Origin: PHAA01 sp963665865
GTDB lineage: Bacteria > Bacillota > Syntrophomonadia > Syntrophomonadales > Syntrophomonadaceae
Assembly: GCA_963665865.2 (NCBI GenBank)
Contig: CAXXWF010000001.1
Span: 2,666,001 to 2,730,000, forward strand
Direction of reading: 5' to 3'
Length of the DNA: 64,000 nt
Below the pieces are notes generated by a model. It saw nothing but the letters and a program-made list of their open reading frames with translations. It searched no databases and was not told the origin of the DNA. The position numbers were made by a program, and so were the translations under genes. Positions 27,701-36,555 of the stretch are shown here, in pieces; positions within the stretch are counted from its first letter, which is position 1; every line of letters begins with the position of its first letter.

Positions 27701-30700
27701 GGTTACGGTCAAGGGTTGATTTAAGTTGTTGTAGGTTACGGTAGTGGTATGGTTTAGGGCATCGGTATTGGTGAGCATATTTCCCCAATTATCGTAGGTA
27801 TAGGTGGTCGTATGCCCACCGGGGTCGGTTATGGTTAAGGGATTGTAGTTGGCATCACAGGTAATGCTTGCCTGTTGGCCTAAAGCATCGGTTACTGAGC
27901 TACAGTTGCCAAAGGCAGGGTTAAAATGGAAGGTAGTAATTTTACCCCTGGGATCGGTGATGGTAGAAATACCGCCGGTAAAGTCCCAGGTTAAATTGGT
28001 GGTATCTCCTAGGCCGTCTTTTATTTTAAGCAGGTGCCCACTGGTATCATAATCTAAATAATTTATTATTTTATCGGGGCTTAGGACTTTATTTAGGTTA
28101 TGGTTGGCATCGTAGTAGTAGCTGGTTACATATCCCATCGGATCGGTTACGGTAGCCAGGTCTCCGGTGGTGGGGTCATAAGTATATATGGTTGGGTTGG
28201 TTCTGGGGTCGGTTAGGCTATGGATTCTGCCGTTGCTGTCGTAGGTAATGGTTAGAGTTCTGCCTACGGTGTCGGTTATTGAGGTTAATTGGGTACCGGT
28301 ATAGTTGTAGGTTATGGTGTTGTTGTTAAGGTCTTTTATGGTTATGAGTTTTCCACTGGCATCGAAGTTGAGGCTGATGTTGTCTTTTCTTTTTATGGTA
28401 TAGCTGCCATCGGTGTTTTTAACCAGGGTTAGATATATTCCAGTTGGGGCTGTATATGTGCCACCGTTGTATGTGAATTGGGCTTTATAGCCGTCTCCCA
28501 TGTTGTAGGTTACTGAGTTATCGGTGTTTATGGTTAGGGAGGCCAGGATGTTGGCACTCCAACCAGGCCCAAATGCACCACCGCTGGTTTTATCCAAGCT
28601 GTTGTAGGTTCTTCTTATTTCAGTAGCCAGGTGGTTGCCGGGCAGTAGTGAATCGGTAAATACGGCGGCCAGGTTGCCTGATCCGGTATTAACCATGGCT
28701 TCTCCATTTGCTAGGGGAAGGCTTGCATAGTTCCAGAAGGATTTTATGCCTATGCGGCTACTGGTATCGGTTGATGAACCGCCCTGGTTGGCATTTCTGC
28801 TGCCAGTGATACTAAGGTTGCCGTCGAAACTCATCTTGCAGGTGGTAGCATCGTCTACTGGTAATGGCTGGCCGCTGGTGTATGATGCCTGAATTTCAGA
28901 AATGGTTCTTACTCGGTTGGAGATATACAGGTCGTCTATAATTCCATTTATCTCTCTGCCTGGCCAATTACAAGCATACCCTATATCAATCTCACTGGCA
29001 CTAAAAGATGAAGGATAATGGTCTGCTGTTATAGGGTATCCTGATACTAATTGTCCATTTAGGTATAGGTAATATACTCCGGCTTTCCAAGTTAAAGCAA
29101 TATTATATAAAGTGTTTTCAAGCAGAGTTATACTAGGAGATGAAACAGTATTAAATATTGATGCATTATCAGCTATCCATAAATAAAAATTATTAGAAGA
29201 ACCTGCCCTTTCAAGAGAGAGCCTATTATTGTTGCCCCCTGGCACTAATATTGAAAAAGGATTTTGATACGAATTATTTGCAGAATTTCGATATAACCAA
29301 AAACTTATTGTACCTTCATTTGCGTTCAATACCGCAGCAGTGGGTATAGTTAGTGTTTCGGCCACTCTCGAAATTCCACCTATTTGCCAAGAGGTTGCAT
29401 AGGTTTTTTGCTCAATTTGGAGGCCATCAACGTAGAAAGTAACTGCTACTGCGGTAGTTGTTCTGATTGTAAGGAACATACTAGATGACGGACTTGAACC
29501 AATAGTCCCCGTTAATACTATTCGTTGCCATGCCCCATTACCTGTAATATTAGAGGCACTTAAAACAACAGAATTAGTGGAATCCCACAAAACAGCTTGC
29601 AAAACTTGCCCATTGGTTGCCTTAAACCACATACTACCTGTATAAGTTGTATTGGCTAAACCCGATATACCGGTTGTTCCAAAACCTTCATAGGCATTAG
29701 CTGATGTAGTTGTCACTTGCAAACAAGCAGTGCCTTGCCAAAAGTCAGAGGTTATACGAGATATGGTCGCACCGGGATTACCCAGCGGAGGATTATTTGT
29801 AAACCCTGTAGTATCAGTCTCCACACTACTCTGATTGGCAGTTAATAGATTCGTTGTCCCTTCCTCAAGCATTACCCCCTGACCATACTTACCCGTCTCA
29901 TATCTCGGAGCACCCGAAGCTACCTGGGTCCCATCTTGCTTATACGCTACCGACGATCGCGTGAATGTGGCATCACTTGAAGCTTGAGTGTTTGAAATAT
30001 TTAGATTACCATCAAAACTCATCTTACAGGTGGTGGCATCGTCGCCTGGTAGTGGTTGATTGCTATTGTATGCTGCCTGAATTTCAGAAATGGTTCTTAC
30101 TCGGTTGGAGATACACAGGTCGTCTATAATTCCATTTATCTCTCTGCCTGGCCAATTACAAGCATACCCTATATCAATCTCACTGGCACTAAAAGATGAA
30201 GGATAATGGTCTGCTGTTATAGGGTATCCTGATACTAATTGTCCATTTAGGTATAGGTAATATACTCCGGCTTTCCAAGTTAAAGCAATATTATATAAAG
30301 TGTTTTCAAGCAGAGTTATACTAGGAGATGAAACAGTATTAAATATTGATGCATTATCAGCTATCCATAAATAAAAATTATTAGAAGAACCCATCCTTTC
30401 AAGAGAGAGCCTATTATTGTTGCCCCCTGGTACCAATATGGAAAAAGGATTTTGATACGAATTATTTGCAGGATTTCGATATAACCAAAAACTTATCGTA
30501 CCTTCATTTGCGTTCAATACCGCAGCAGTGGGTATAGTTAGTGTTTCGGCCACTCTCGAAATTCCACCTATTTGCCAAGAGGTTGCATAGGTTTTTTGCT
30601 CAATTTGGAGGCCATCAACGTAGAAAGTAACTGCTACTGCGGTAGTTGTTCTGATTGTAAGGAACATACTAGATGACGGACTTGAACCAATAGTCCCCGT

Positions 30701-33181
30701 TAATACTATTCGTTGCCATGCCCCATTACCTGTAATACTAGAGGCACTTAAAACAACGGAATTAGTGGAATCCCACAAAACAGCTTGCAAAACTTGCCCA
30801 TTGGTTGCCTTAAACCACATACTACCTGTATAAGTTGTATTGGCTAAACCTGATATACCGGTTGTTCCAAAACCTTCATAGGCATTAGCTGATGTAGTTG
30901 TCACTTGCAAACAAGCAGTGCCTTGCCAAAAGTCAGAGGTTATACGAGATATGGTCGCACCGGGATTACCCAGCGGAGGATTATTTGTAAACCCTGTAGT
31001 ATCAGTCTCCACACTACTCTGATTGGCAGTTAATAGATTCGTTGTCCCTTCCTCAAACATTACCCCCTGACCATACTTACCCGTCTCATATCTCGGAGCA
31101 CCTGTAGCTACCTGGGTCCCATCCTGCTTATAGGCCACCGAGGAACGGGCGAATGTGGCACTTATAGTCTGAGTACTTGCGGCTGAGACTACCGACACTT
31201 CATTGGAGAGGGTACCGCTTACTATCATCCCGGTTTTATCGACTGAGGCAACCCTATAATTGTAGGTGGTTCCATTTACCAGGTTATTACTGTCAGTATA
31301 GCTATTATTATTAAACCCACCGGCTACTAGCTTATCATCAGTTGCTGTAACTCCTGGAGTAATACTGCGATAGACTCGGTAAACTGCACCTGGGGTGCTT
31401 GATGCTCCCCAGCTAAGATTTATTTTCCCGTCGCTGGCAACAGCAGCGGTCAAGGTTCCGGGGGCTAAGACAGACACAGGGTTGTTTACTGTTATGGCGG
31501 TATTGGCGCTCACACTTGAATTTCCGGCCAGGTCATAGGCTCTGGACCAAATGTTATAACTCCCATTGGCAAATGTGGTGGTATCCCAGTTTATTGTATA
31601 GGGAGCAGCAGTTTTAGTGGCTAGAAGTGCCTGCCCGGCATATATTTCTACTCTTTGAATTCCGGAGTTGTCCTGCACGTTTACACTGATGGGGATTGTC
31701 CCGGATAAGCTGGCATTGGCAGCCGGTGATGCTATGGTTACGGTTGGGGGTGTGGTATCGGGAACGTAGGTTATGCTTAAACTGAGAGACCCCGAGCCGC
31801 ATACGACTATGCCGTTATTAGGAAGTGTGCCATTTACCCATCTCTGAACCAGGCTGGTAAGATCAGATATCGGCTCCCCTACCATGCCTTGTAATTTACT
31901 GACAGTTACCTCATCACTCAGCCATTCCTGGTTTAGTACATTGATGGAATAGCTTGCACCTCCGCCGCTTCCGAGGTCCCCGGTTCCGTCGCTATAAACC
32001 GGACCGCAATCCAGGATGGTACTGTTAATTGTACTTCCTCGTGGTATTGAGGATAAATTATATTTAACTAACTCGGTGTTATTTAGGTAACCACTATAGT
32101 TATCATAATAAACACATGTTACGATCATCTGATCTGATCCTGACGGTATAGTGATTGTGGGATCTATGGTTACCGGGAACTTAGCTGTAGCCAGTTCTTG
32201 CTTGTCGATAGTTATATCCAGCGTTAATCCATTTTGGACAGGAGTCGCAGTTTGACGTACAGTAGTTAAGGCTTTCCCATCAGCATCTTTAGCATAGACG
32301 GGTTTTATGTAATACATGCTTTTGCCGCTCTCGGAGGAAGCAAATTCAATTCTGCCCCCGTCTACCTCTGCCCAGTAAAGGTTAGTGGTATTGATTTTAA
32401 AGGAAAAGGTATTGGGACTGTTTTGGTTTTTCAATATTATGGATTCTTTTACTCCGTTGCCTATTGTTTGATAATTAAAATCGGTATTGGGCAGGAGTTC
32501 ATTGTAGCTGATGGTATTGCCTTTAACCTGCCCTTCTACATTAATCTTCTTGGCACTGGCGGAGTCCTGGTTTAATTCTATTCCTAGTTCAGAATCTTCT
32601 ACGGCAAATCCCATTATTTTTTTATCTGGATTTTTTAGAAATTTAGCTTTGAAGCGCTTGGATTTGTTTTCATACGAAGGGATTGCATCATTACTAATTG
32701 TTAGACTGTCTCCGGTTGCTATTGTAGATTTATCGTTAATAGTAAGGCTGTCTCCGGTTGCAATTTTAGATTGATTGTTGTCTATAGTTAAGCTGTCTCC
32801 TGTTGCGATTGTAGATTGATTGTCCAATTGGAAAACCGCTGTCATTGTACCATCTGAGTTTTTATAGAAGCGACTGTCTGCTGTTCTCATACTAGTCACT
32901 TCAACTCTATTTATATCCTTTTTTTGCTCATTCTTTCCCTGAGTTGGGGTAGTTTTTTCTTCGGTTATGGAGTTTTTCTTTATACTTTGATCGACACTGT
33001 TAGTAGTTGGGTCGACCTCCACAGTATTATCCTTATTACTTGATTGGGCATTATCAACTACTATGCTTTCGATAGGATCAGTTATAGTTGTACTACCGTT
33101 GCTATTGTCTGCCGCTATTGTAGTAGTAACGATGCTGAGAAGAAAGACGACTAGTGTAATCAACGATACTAATTTTCTCAA
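24704..33181 (-). CDS. Secreted RHS/YD-repeat polymorphic-toxin protein (RHS copy 2)
   Basis: A 2825-residue inverted near-copy of the RHS protein at 99-8669, with the same TTG start, ribosome site, signal peptide and first ~715 residues. The LamG section differs: two almost identical units of 396 residues replace the pair in copy 1. The YD-repeat core then matches copy 1 with few substitutions until DPSGH at about 2683. The last 142 residues are a different tip: a glycine-rich hydrophobic stretch (GFWGAVAGAVIGSIFG), then a domain with TVDRLDKDGNVVQRRQYD, DTDYSDHG and HDHTWDW. I recall this as a widespread polymorphic-toxin tail of unknown biochemical activity. The 80-residue gene downstream is its likely immunity protein. 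Toxicity is inference. Confidence 0.93.
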   Translation of the reverse strand: MRKLVSLITLVVFLLSIVTTTIAADNSNGSTTITDPIESIVVDNAQSSNKDNTVEVDPTTNSVDQSIKKNSITEEKTTPTQGKNEQKKDINRVEVTSMRTADSRFYKNSDGTMTAVFQLDNQSTIATGDSLTIDNNQSKIATGDSLTINDKSTIATGDSLTISNDAIPSYENKSKRFKAKFLKNPDKKIMGFAVEDSELGIELNQDSASAKKINVEGQVKGNTISYNELLPNTDFNYQTIGNGVKESIILKNQNSPNTFSFKINTTNLYWAEVDGGRIEFASSESGKSMYYIKPVYAKDADGKALTTVRQTATPVQNGLTLDITIDKQELATAKFPVTIDPTITIPSGSDQMIVTCVYYDNYSGYLNNTELVKYNLSSIPRGSTINSTILDCGPVYSDGTGDLGSGGGASYSINVLNQEWLSDEVTVSKLQGMVGEPISDLTSLVQRWVNGTLPNNGIVVCGSGSLSLSITYVPDTTPPTVTIASPAANASLSGTIPISVNVQDNSGIQRVEIYAGQALLATKTAAPYTINWDTTTFANGSYNIWSRAYDLAGNSSVSANTAITVNNPVSVLAPGTLTAAVASDGKINLSWGASSTPGAVYRVYRSITPGVTATDDKLVAGGFNNNSYTDSNNLVNGTTYNYRVASVDKTGMIVSGTLSNEVSVVSAASTQTISATFARSSVAYKQDGTQVATGAPRYETGKYGQGVMFEEGTTNLLTANQSSVETDTTGFTNNPPLGNPGATISRITSDFWQGTACLQVTTTSANAYEGFGTTGISGLANTTYTGSMWFKATNGQVLQAVLWDSTNSVVLSASSITGNGAWQRIVLTGTIGSSPSSSMFLTIRTTTAVAVTFYVDGLQIEQKTYATSWQIGGISRVAETLTIPTAAVLNANEGTISFWLYRNPANNSYQNPFSILVPGGNNNRLSLERMGSSNNFYLWIADNASIFNTVSSPSITLLENTLYNIALTWKAGVYYLYLNGQLVSGYPITADHYPSSFSASEIDIGYACNWPGREINGIIDDLCISNRVRTISEIQAAYNSNQPLPGDDATTCKMSFDGNLNISNTQASSDATFTRSSVAYKQDGTQVASGAPRYETGKYGQGVMLEEGTTNLLTANQSSVETDTTGFTNNPPLGNPGATISRITSDFWQGTACLQVTTTSANAYEGFGTTGISGLANTTYTGSMWFKATNGQVLQAVLWDSTNSVVLSASNITGNGAWQRIVLTGTIGSSPSSSMFLTIRTTTAVAVTFYVDGLQIEQKTYATSWQIGGISRVAETLTIPTAAVLNANEGTISFWLYRNSANNSYQNPFSILVPGGNNNRLSLERAGSSNNFYLWIADNASIFNTVSSPSITLLENTLYNIALTWKAGVYYLYLNGQLVSGYPITADHYPSSFSASEIDIGYACNWPGREINGIIDDLYISNRVRTISEIQASYTSGQPLPVDDATTCKMSFDGNLSITGSRNANQGGSSTDTSSRIGIKSFWNYASLPLANGEAMVNTGSGNLAAVFTDSLLPGNHLATEIRRTYNSLDKTSGGAFGPGWSANILASLTINTDNSVTYNMGDGYKAQFTYNGGTYTAPTGIYLTLVKNTDGSYTIKRKDNISLNFDASGKLITIKDLNNNTITYNYTGTQLTSITDTVGRTLTITYDSNGRIHSLTDPRTNPTIYTYDPTTGDLATVTDPMGYVTSYYYDANHNLNKVLSPDKIINYLDYDTSGHLLKIKDGLGDTTNLTWDFTGGISTITDPRGKITTFHFNPAFGNCSSVTDALGQQASITCDANYNPLTITDPGGHTTTYTYDNWGNMLTNTDALNHTTTVTYNNLNQPLTVTDVNAGITHYQYDTNGNLTQTTDPLSHATAYVNDNHGRRTLATDANGGIITYHYDDSAGKYGVLDYITNAENKSSYYTYDNMANIKTSKDPNNNITTYTYDALGRLIRTDYPNGAVAFAFIDGDGLIRSETNANGGSTSYAYDAAGRVTKITDPMGYITTAQYDGAGNQIAVTDPTNITTNYTYDDLNRPKTSINPLGNTTTYNYDACGNMTEIIDPMGHIAFQSYDALQRVTASGRRTTSGGANVNATTYTYDNRGNVLTSTDPLGHTTNYQYNPDNQLTSVTNLVTLDPTTPAVQTQINTQYGYDNCGNRITVTNANGHITGYTYDKVGHVKSETLPGNFTTSYTYDPDGRVISKTDPKGQTITYTYNPTGNLLSKTYPDNSTVSYTYDSLGKRLTMKDTLTTSYYTYDANARLTGTMDDYGNTLNYSYDNAGRKLSMTTSFGTQTCHYNGAGQLDKLTDFKNNIINLAYDLDGKITQITYPNAGNIVDTYNNLDQLTNRSCTASNGNYYHFDYQYDNNGNIDQCIYNFYATDVSPSTQSSTGVYQYNEINQITSENVSSTPYGGNNNLKYCYDKLGNRTKKYINDYLINTYQYDANTELLMNEQYTPQVMNINLEGYSKTNQYDSNGNQIKVVNQSSRPYKGPSTTTNKYDYENSLIYSNLKDDYACRKYVENHIVNGDGQLLGVQTGVTETLTNQIINSYGTYSQYDGSQVIADRDGAGATISSYNRLPNGRLLSSYITITRDNKTRDTVYSFADILNTSVADVRPNHAYTNMFGLPSFGDYNVAQSDTRFSFTGAPYFSGIGLYQMGARFYNPSTGRFITRDTYRGNIYQPWTQNLYTYCNNNPINYVDPSGHNAASITTTIWNAAKGTAAGAAEGTTYGSRAGFWGAVAGAVIGSIFGHPESVVDQATEDELQRQYQAQQATSSDRSLPLTGNPNSTVDRLDKDGNVVQRRQYDGEGRASKDTDYSDHGTPNIHENPHDHTWDWSDPENPVRN
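28871..31093. repeat. Tandem 1188-bp duplication inside RHS copy 2
   Basis: Two LamG-containing units (about 28871-29905 and 30059-31093) repeat with an exact 1188-bp offset, verified at two anchors (28891/30079 and 29821/31009). The period is 396 codons, so the frame is kept. Only a handful of differences are seen, implying recent duplication or gene conversion. Confidence 0.9.
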
Positions 33182-33503
33182 ATTCTTATTCCCCTACTAA
33201 CATTTTCTTTATATATTGCCGTTTTTTTACATAATGTTTTATTATTCTTGTCTGGCTTTCTTATTCCTTTAGTTAAATTGCGACAAATTACCATGCTTTT
33301 CGTGACTTCAGTCTCCTAAAGTCGAAAATAGGGCTCTGTAAGATGAATTCACCGGCTTTAATTACATATGTTTCGCACTCCATAGCAAGGCCGAAAATTC
33401 CGTCTAAGAATAGCAAAAAAGGGTATATAAAATCCGCATGAAACCCAATTTATTGGTATGATTTAAGTGTTAAGCCCAATCAACCGAAAAAGGGGTGTTA
33501 TCA

Positions 33504-33596
33504 TGCGGAAATCAGTAAACGAAATTGAAATTGTACTGCAAAAACACAGTTATTCAATTGACAACATTATATGTCATGAAAACCTTCAATTTTAAA
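33504..33596 (+). pseudogene. Short broken frame between RHS copy 2 and metF
   Basis: A 30-codon frame starting MRKSVNEIEIVLQKHSYSID after an AAAAAGGGG ribosome-like site, ending in a stop. A second frame continues the protein-like sequence (EYQYLKDLFDDSFF) after an apparent frameshift. It looks like the start of a lost gene, possibly a transposase, but I cannot name it. The rest of 33282-33801 holds no gene. The junction at about 33281 is where homology with the left end of the window stops. Confidence 0.4.
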
Positions 33597-33801
33597 AAGA
33601 ATACCAGTATTTAAAAGACTTATTTGATGACTCTTTTTTCAATAATCAACTCAAAAAGCTCGATAAAGCAAGCTAATCTACCATTGTGGATTTAATCTGA
33701 AAGCCAGTCCTATTGGTGCTTAGAGTCTATCCTGGTATTTTGGAAATACGGGGTTTGCTAGGTGCGGAACTTAAGTATTTAGTCAAAACGGACCGGACCG
33801 A

Positions 33802-34671
33802 CTATCCCCAATTACCGACATTTTTAACGATCTGGCTGATTTGAGCCCACTTATTCATGGTATAGAGGTGTACACCGGGTACATGGTTATTGATGAGGTC
33901 CTCAATCTGCTGGCTGGCGTATTCTATGCCAGCCTTTTCCATTTCGGCGGGGCTATTCTCATACTTGTCCACTAATTTGAGTAGTTTAGCGGGAATAGAT
34001 GCGCCCCCCAGATAAATCATCCGTTTAATCTGTTTGGCATTTAGAACTGGCATTATCCCTGGAACAATGGGGACATTGATTGCCACCCGGTGAGCTTTTT
34101 CCAGGAAATCATAGTAAATCCGGTTATCAAAAAACAACTGGGTTATTAACAAGTCTGCCCCTGCGTTGACCTTTTGCCGTAAATATACCAGGTCTTCACT
34201 TAATCTTCGGCATTCCGGGTGTCCTTCCGGGTATGCGGCGGCCGCTATACCAAAACTATATTTAGCCCTGACATCACGGATAAGTTCCACTGCATAATGA
34301 TAGTCCTGCTGAGAGAGATCAAAATCGGGATCATCAACCGGCAGATCGCCTCGCAAGGCCATAATATTTTCTATACCTTCGGCAATTAGATTGTCTAAGA
34401 TGGCATCAACTTCAGCTCGACTATGTCCAACACAGGTCAGGTGAGCCAAAGCCTCCATACCATATTGCTTCTTAATTCGTGCTGCAATTTCTACGGTTCT
34501 GGCTCGATTGGATCCTCCCGCACCATAGGTGACGCTGATAAAACTCGGTTCCAGTTGGGTTAGCTTATCAAGAGTGGCAAATATAGTCTCCAGGGGATAA
34601 TCTGCTCCGGGCGGAAAAATCTCCAACGACAGAACCGGTTTATCTCCCTGGTAGAATTCTTTTATTTTCAT
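33802..34671 (-). CDS. metF: Methylenetetrahydrofolate reductase
   Basis: A 289-residue MetF-type flavoprotein reducing 5,10-methylene-THF to 5-methyl-THF. Visible family features: SLEIFPPG at the N-terminus with the catalytic Glu, VTYGAGGS, the LRGD motif (about 108) and ITQLFFDN. Length is normal for MetF. It is the last gene of the citrate-to-2-oxoglutarate operon, 28 bases after icd. It would serve methionine synthesis or one-carbon metabolism; the link to icd is unexplained. Confidence 0.93.
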   Translation of the reverse strand: MKIKEFYQGDKPVLSLEIFPPGADYPLETIFATLDKLTQLEPSFISVTYGAGGSNRARTVEIAARIKKQYGMEALAHLTCVGHSRAEVDAILDNLIAEGIENIMALRGDLPVDDPDFDLSQQDYHYAVELIRDVRAKYSFGIAAAAYPEGHPECRRLSEDLVYLRQKVNAGADLLITQLFFDNRIYYDFLEKAHRVAINVPIVPGIMPVLNAKQIKRMIYLGGASIPAKLLKLVDKYENSPAEMEKAGIEYASQQIEDLINNHVPGVHLYTMNKWAQISQIVKNVGNWG

Positions 34672-34699
34672 TCTTAGTCCCCATTCAAACAGGTGTGTG

Positions 34700-36019
34700 C
34701 TAAAGGTTTTTGATTAACTCATCCGCAAACTCCGAACATTTCACTTCGATAGCTCCATCCATCAGGCGGGCAAAGTCAAATGTAACTACTTGACTGAAAA
34801 TGGTTTTTTCCAGGGCAGCTACAATCAGATCAGCGGCTGGATCCCATCCTAGATGACGGAGCATCATTTCTCCAGATAGGATTAATGAAGACGGATTTAC
34901 CTGGTCCAAGTCGGTGAACTCAGGAGCAGTGCCATGGGTAGCTTCAAAAATAGCATTGCCTTTTACGTAATTAATATTAGCTCCGGGAGCAATTCCAATA
35001 CCACCTACCTGTGCAGCCAAAGCATCAGAGATGAGATCGCCATTCAGATTCAGGGTGGCAATAACATCAAATTGAGCCGGATCAATTAGAATCTGCTGGA
35101 GAAAATTATCAACTATTGCATCCTTAATAAGTATTTTTCCCTGGGCTAGTGCTTCTTGCCTTGCTTCATCAGCTGACTCCTTACCCTGGGCTTCCTTTAT
35201 ATGTTCGTATTCATTCCAGGTAAACACCTTGTCGCCAAATTCGTCTTCAGCTATATCGTAACCCCATTGCTTGAAAGCCCCTTCGGTATACTTCATAATA
35301 TTACCCTTGTGTACCAGGGTTACACTTTTACGACCATTGGCTAATGCGTATTGAATTGCGGCCTTTACCAGTCTCTTACTGCCTTCCGACGATACCGGTT
35401 TAATCCCAATCGCTGAGGTTGCGGGGAAACGTATTTTGGTTACTTTCATTTCATTCTGCAGAAATTCCAGGACCTTTTGCGCTTCTGGGGTCCCTTGCTG
35501 GTATTCTATCCCGGCATAAATATCCTCGGTATTCTCCCTGAAAATAACCATATCTACATTCTGAGGATTTTTCACCGGAGCAGGAGTGCCGTTAAACCAA
35601 CGTACCGGGCGAAGACAGGTGTACAGATCGAGAGCCTGCCGCAAGGCAACATTAAGGGAGCGAATTCCGCCGCCAATCGGAGTGGTAAGAGGGCCTTTCA
35701 GGGCCACAATATATTCCTCGATCACATCCAATGTTTCCTGAGGCAGCCATTCACCAGTCAGGTCAAAAGCTTTTTGGCCCGCCAATACTTCTTTCCAAAC
35801 TATACTTTTATCACCCTGATAGGCTTTTTGCACAGCCGCATCCAATACGCGCGAGGTTGCCCTCCAAATATCGGGACCAATCCCATCACCTATAATAAAA
35901 GGTATTATAGGATTATTGCCTACATTTAATACTCCGTTATTTACAGTTATTTTATTTCCCTTTGGCAAATCTTGGTTTGGCACGGTTAATCCTCCTGCAA
36001 TTTTGTTTATAAGAGACAC
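34700..36019 (-). CDS. icd: NADP-type isocitrate dehydrogenase
   Basis: A 439-residue prokaryotic-type isocitrate dehydrogenase, making 2-oxoglutarate from isocitrate. Visible: IGDGIGPDIW near the N-terminus, the substrate-binding GGGIRSLNVALRQ (containing the Ser that E. coli IDH kinase would phosphorylate), RENTEDIYAGIEY, and HGTAPEFTDL near the coenzyme site. Slightly longer than the E. coli enzyme because of an N-terminal extension of about 20 residues. It sits between the aconitase subunits and metF, completing the pathway from citrate to the glutamate precursor. Confidence 0.94.
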   Translation of the reverse strand: MSLINKIAGGLTVPNQDLPKGNKITVNNGVLNVGNNPIIPFIIGDGIGPDIWRATSRVLDAAVQKAYQGDKSIVWKEVLAGQKAFDLTGEWLPQETLDVIEEYIVALKGPLTTPIGGGIRSLNVALRQALDLYTCLRPVRWFNGTPAPVKNPQNVDMVIFRENTEDIYAGIEYQQGTPEAQKVLEFLQNEMKVTKIRFPATSAIGIKPVSSEGSKRLVKAAIQYALANGRKSVTLVHKGNIMKYTEGAFKQWGYDIAEDEFGDKVFTWNEYEHIKEAQGKESADEARQEALAQGKILIKDAIVDNFLQQILIDPAQFDVIATLNLNGDLISDALAAQVGGIGIAPGANINYVKGNAIFEATHGTAPEFTDLDQVNPSSLILSGEMMLRHLGWDPAADLIVAALEKTIFSQVVTFDFARLMDGAIEVKCSEFADELIKNL

Positions 36020-36042
36020 ATCTATGGGTTTTGAATACCTCT

Positions 36043-36543
36043 TTAATCGAAATTAAATCCGCCATGTTTCTTAAAATGTTCGACTAGTCCGCCTTCATTG
36101 AGTATCTTCAGCATCACCGCCGGCAATGGAGTTATAGGAATGTCTGTGCCTTTGCTTAAGTTATGCAAGACTCCAGCAGCTAAATCAACCTTCAGTTCAT
36201 CCCCTTCAGCAATGCCATCTGTATCACATTCAATTAACGGTAATCCGGTATTAATGCAATTGCGGTAGAAAATGCGAGCAAAGGATTTGGCGATAACCGC
36301 ACTGATATCGGCATTTATTATGGCCAGCGGCGCCTGCTCCCGCGAAGATCCGCAGCCAAAATTACTTCCCGCCACGATAAAATCACCAGATTGCACCTTG
36401 GCATAAAAGTCCGGGTCCAAGTCCTCCATAACGTGCTTGGCAAGCTCCTTCATATCAAGGGTTTTGAACTTATGACGACCGGAAATAATATAGTCGGTAT
36501 TTACATCATTAGCAAATTTGTGAACCTTCCCCTGTAAATCCAT
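36043..36543 (-). CDS. Aconitase/isopropylmalate isomerase family, small subunit
   Basis: A 166-residue LeuD-like swivelling domain with GSNFGCGSSREQAPLAI intact. The specificity loop reads GRHKFKTLD rather than the GRYLRT I expect of isopropylmalate isomerase, so its substrate is likely not isopropylmalate. Start at ATG with GGAGGAG upstream; 12 bases after the large subunit. Together with that subunit and icd it most simply forms the aconitase step between citrate and isocitrate. That assignment is by context. Confidence 0.82.
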   Translation of the reverse strand: MDLQGKVHKFANDVNTDYIISGRHKFKTLDMKELAKHVMEDLDPDFYAKVQSGDFIVAGSNFGCGSSREQAPLAIINADISAVIAKSFARIFYRNCINTGLPLIECDTDGIAEGDELKVDLAAGVLHNLSKGTDIPITPLPAVMLKILNEGGLVEHFKKHGGFNFD

Positions 36544-36555
36544 TTTGCTCCTCCT

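Noticed and set aside
1..33281. The large inverted symmetry as an assembly error
   Set aside because: The two RHS copies differ in LamG cassettes, tips and immunity genes, and the arms differ in their outer half, so these are real diverged copies; only the identical stretches could hide a collapsed or flipped assembly.
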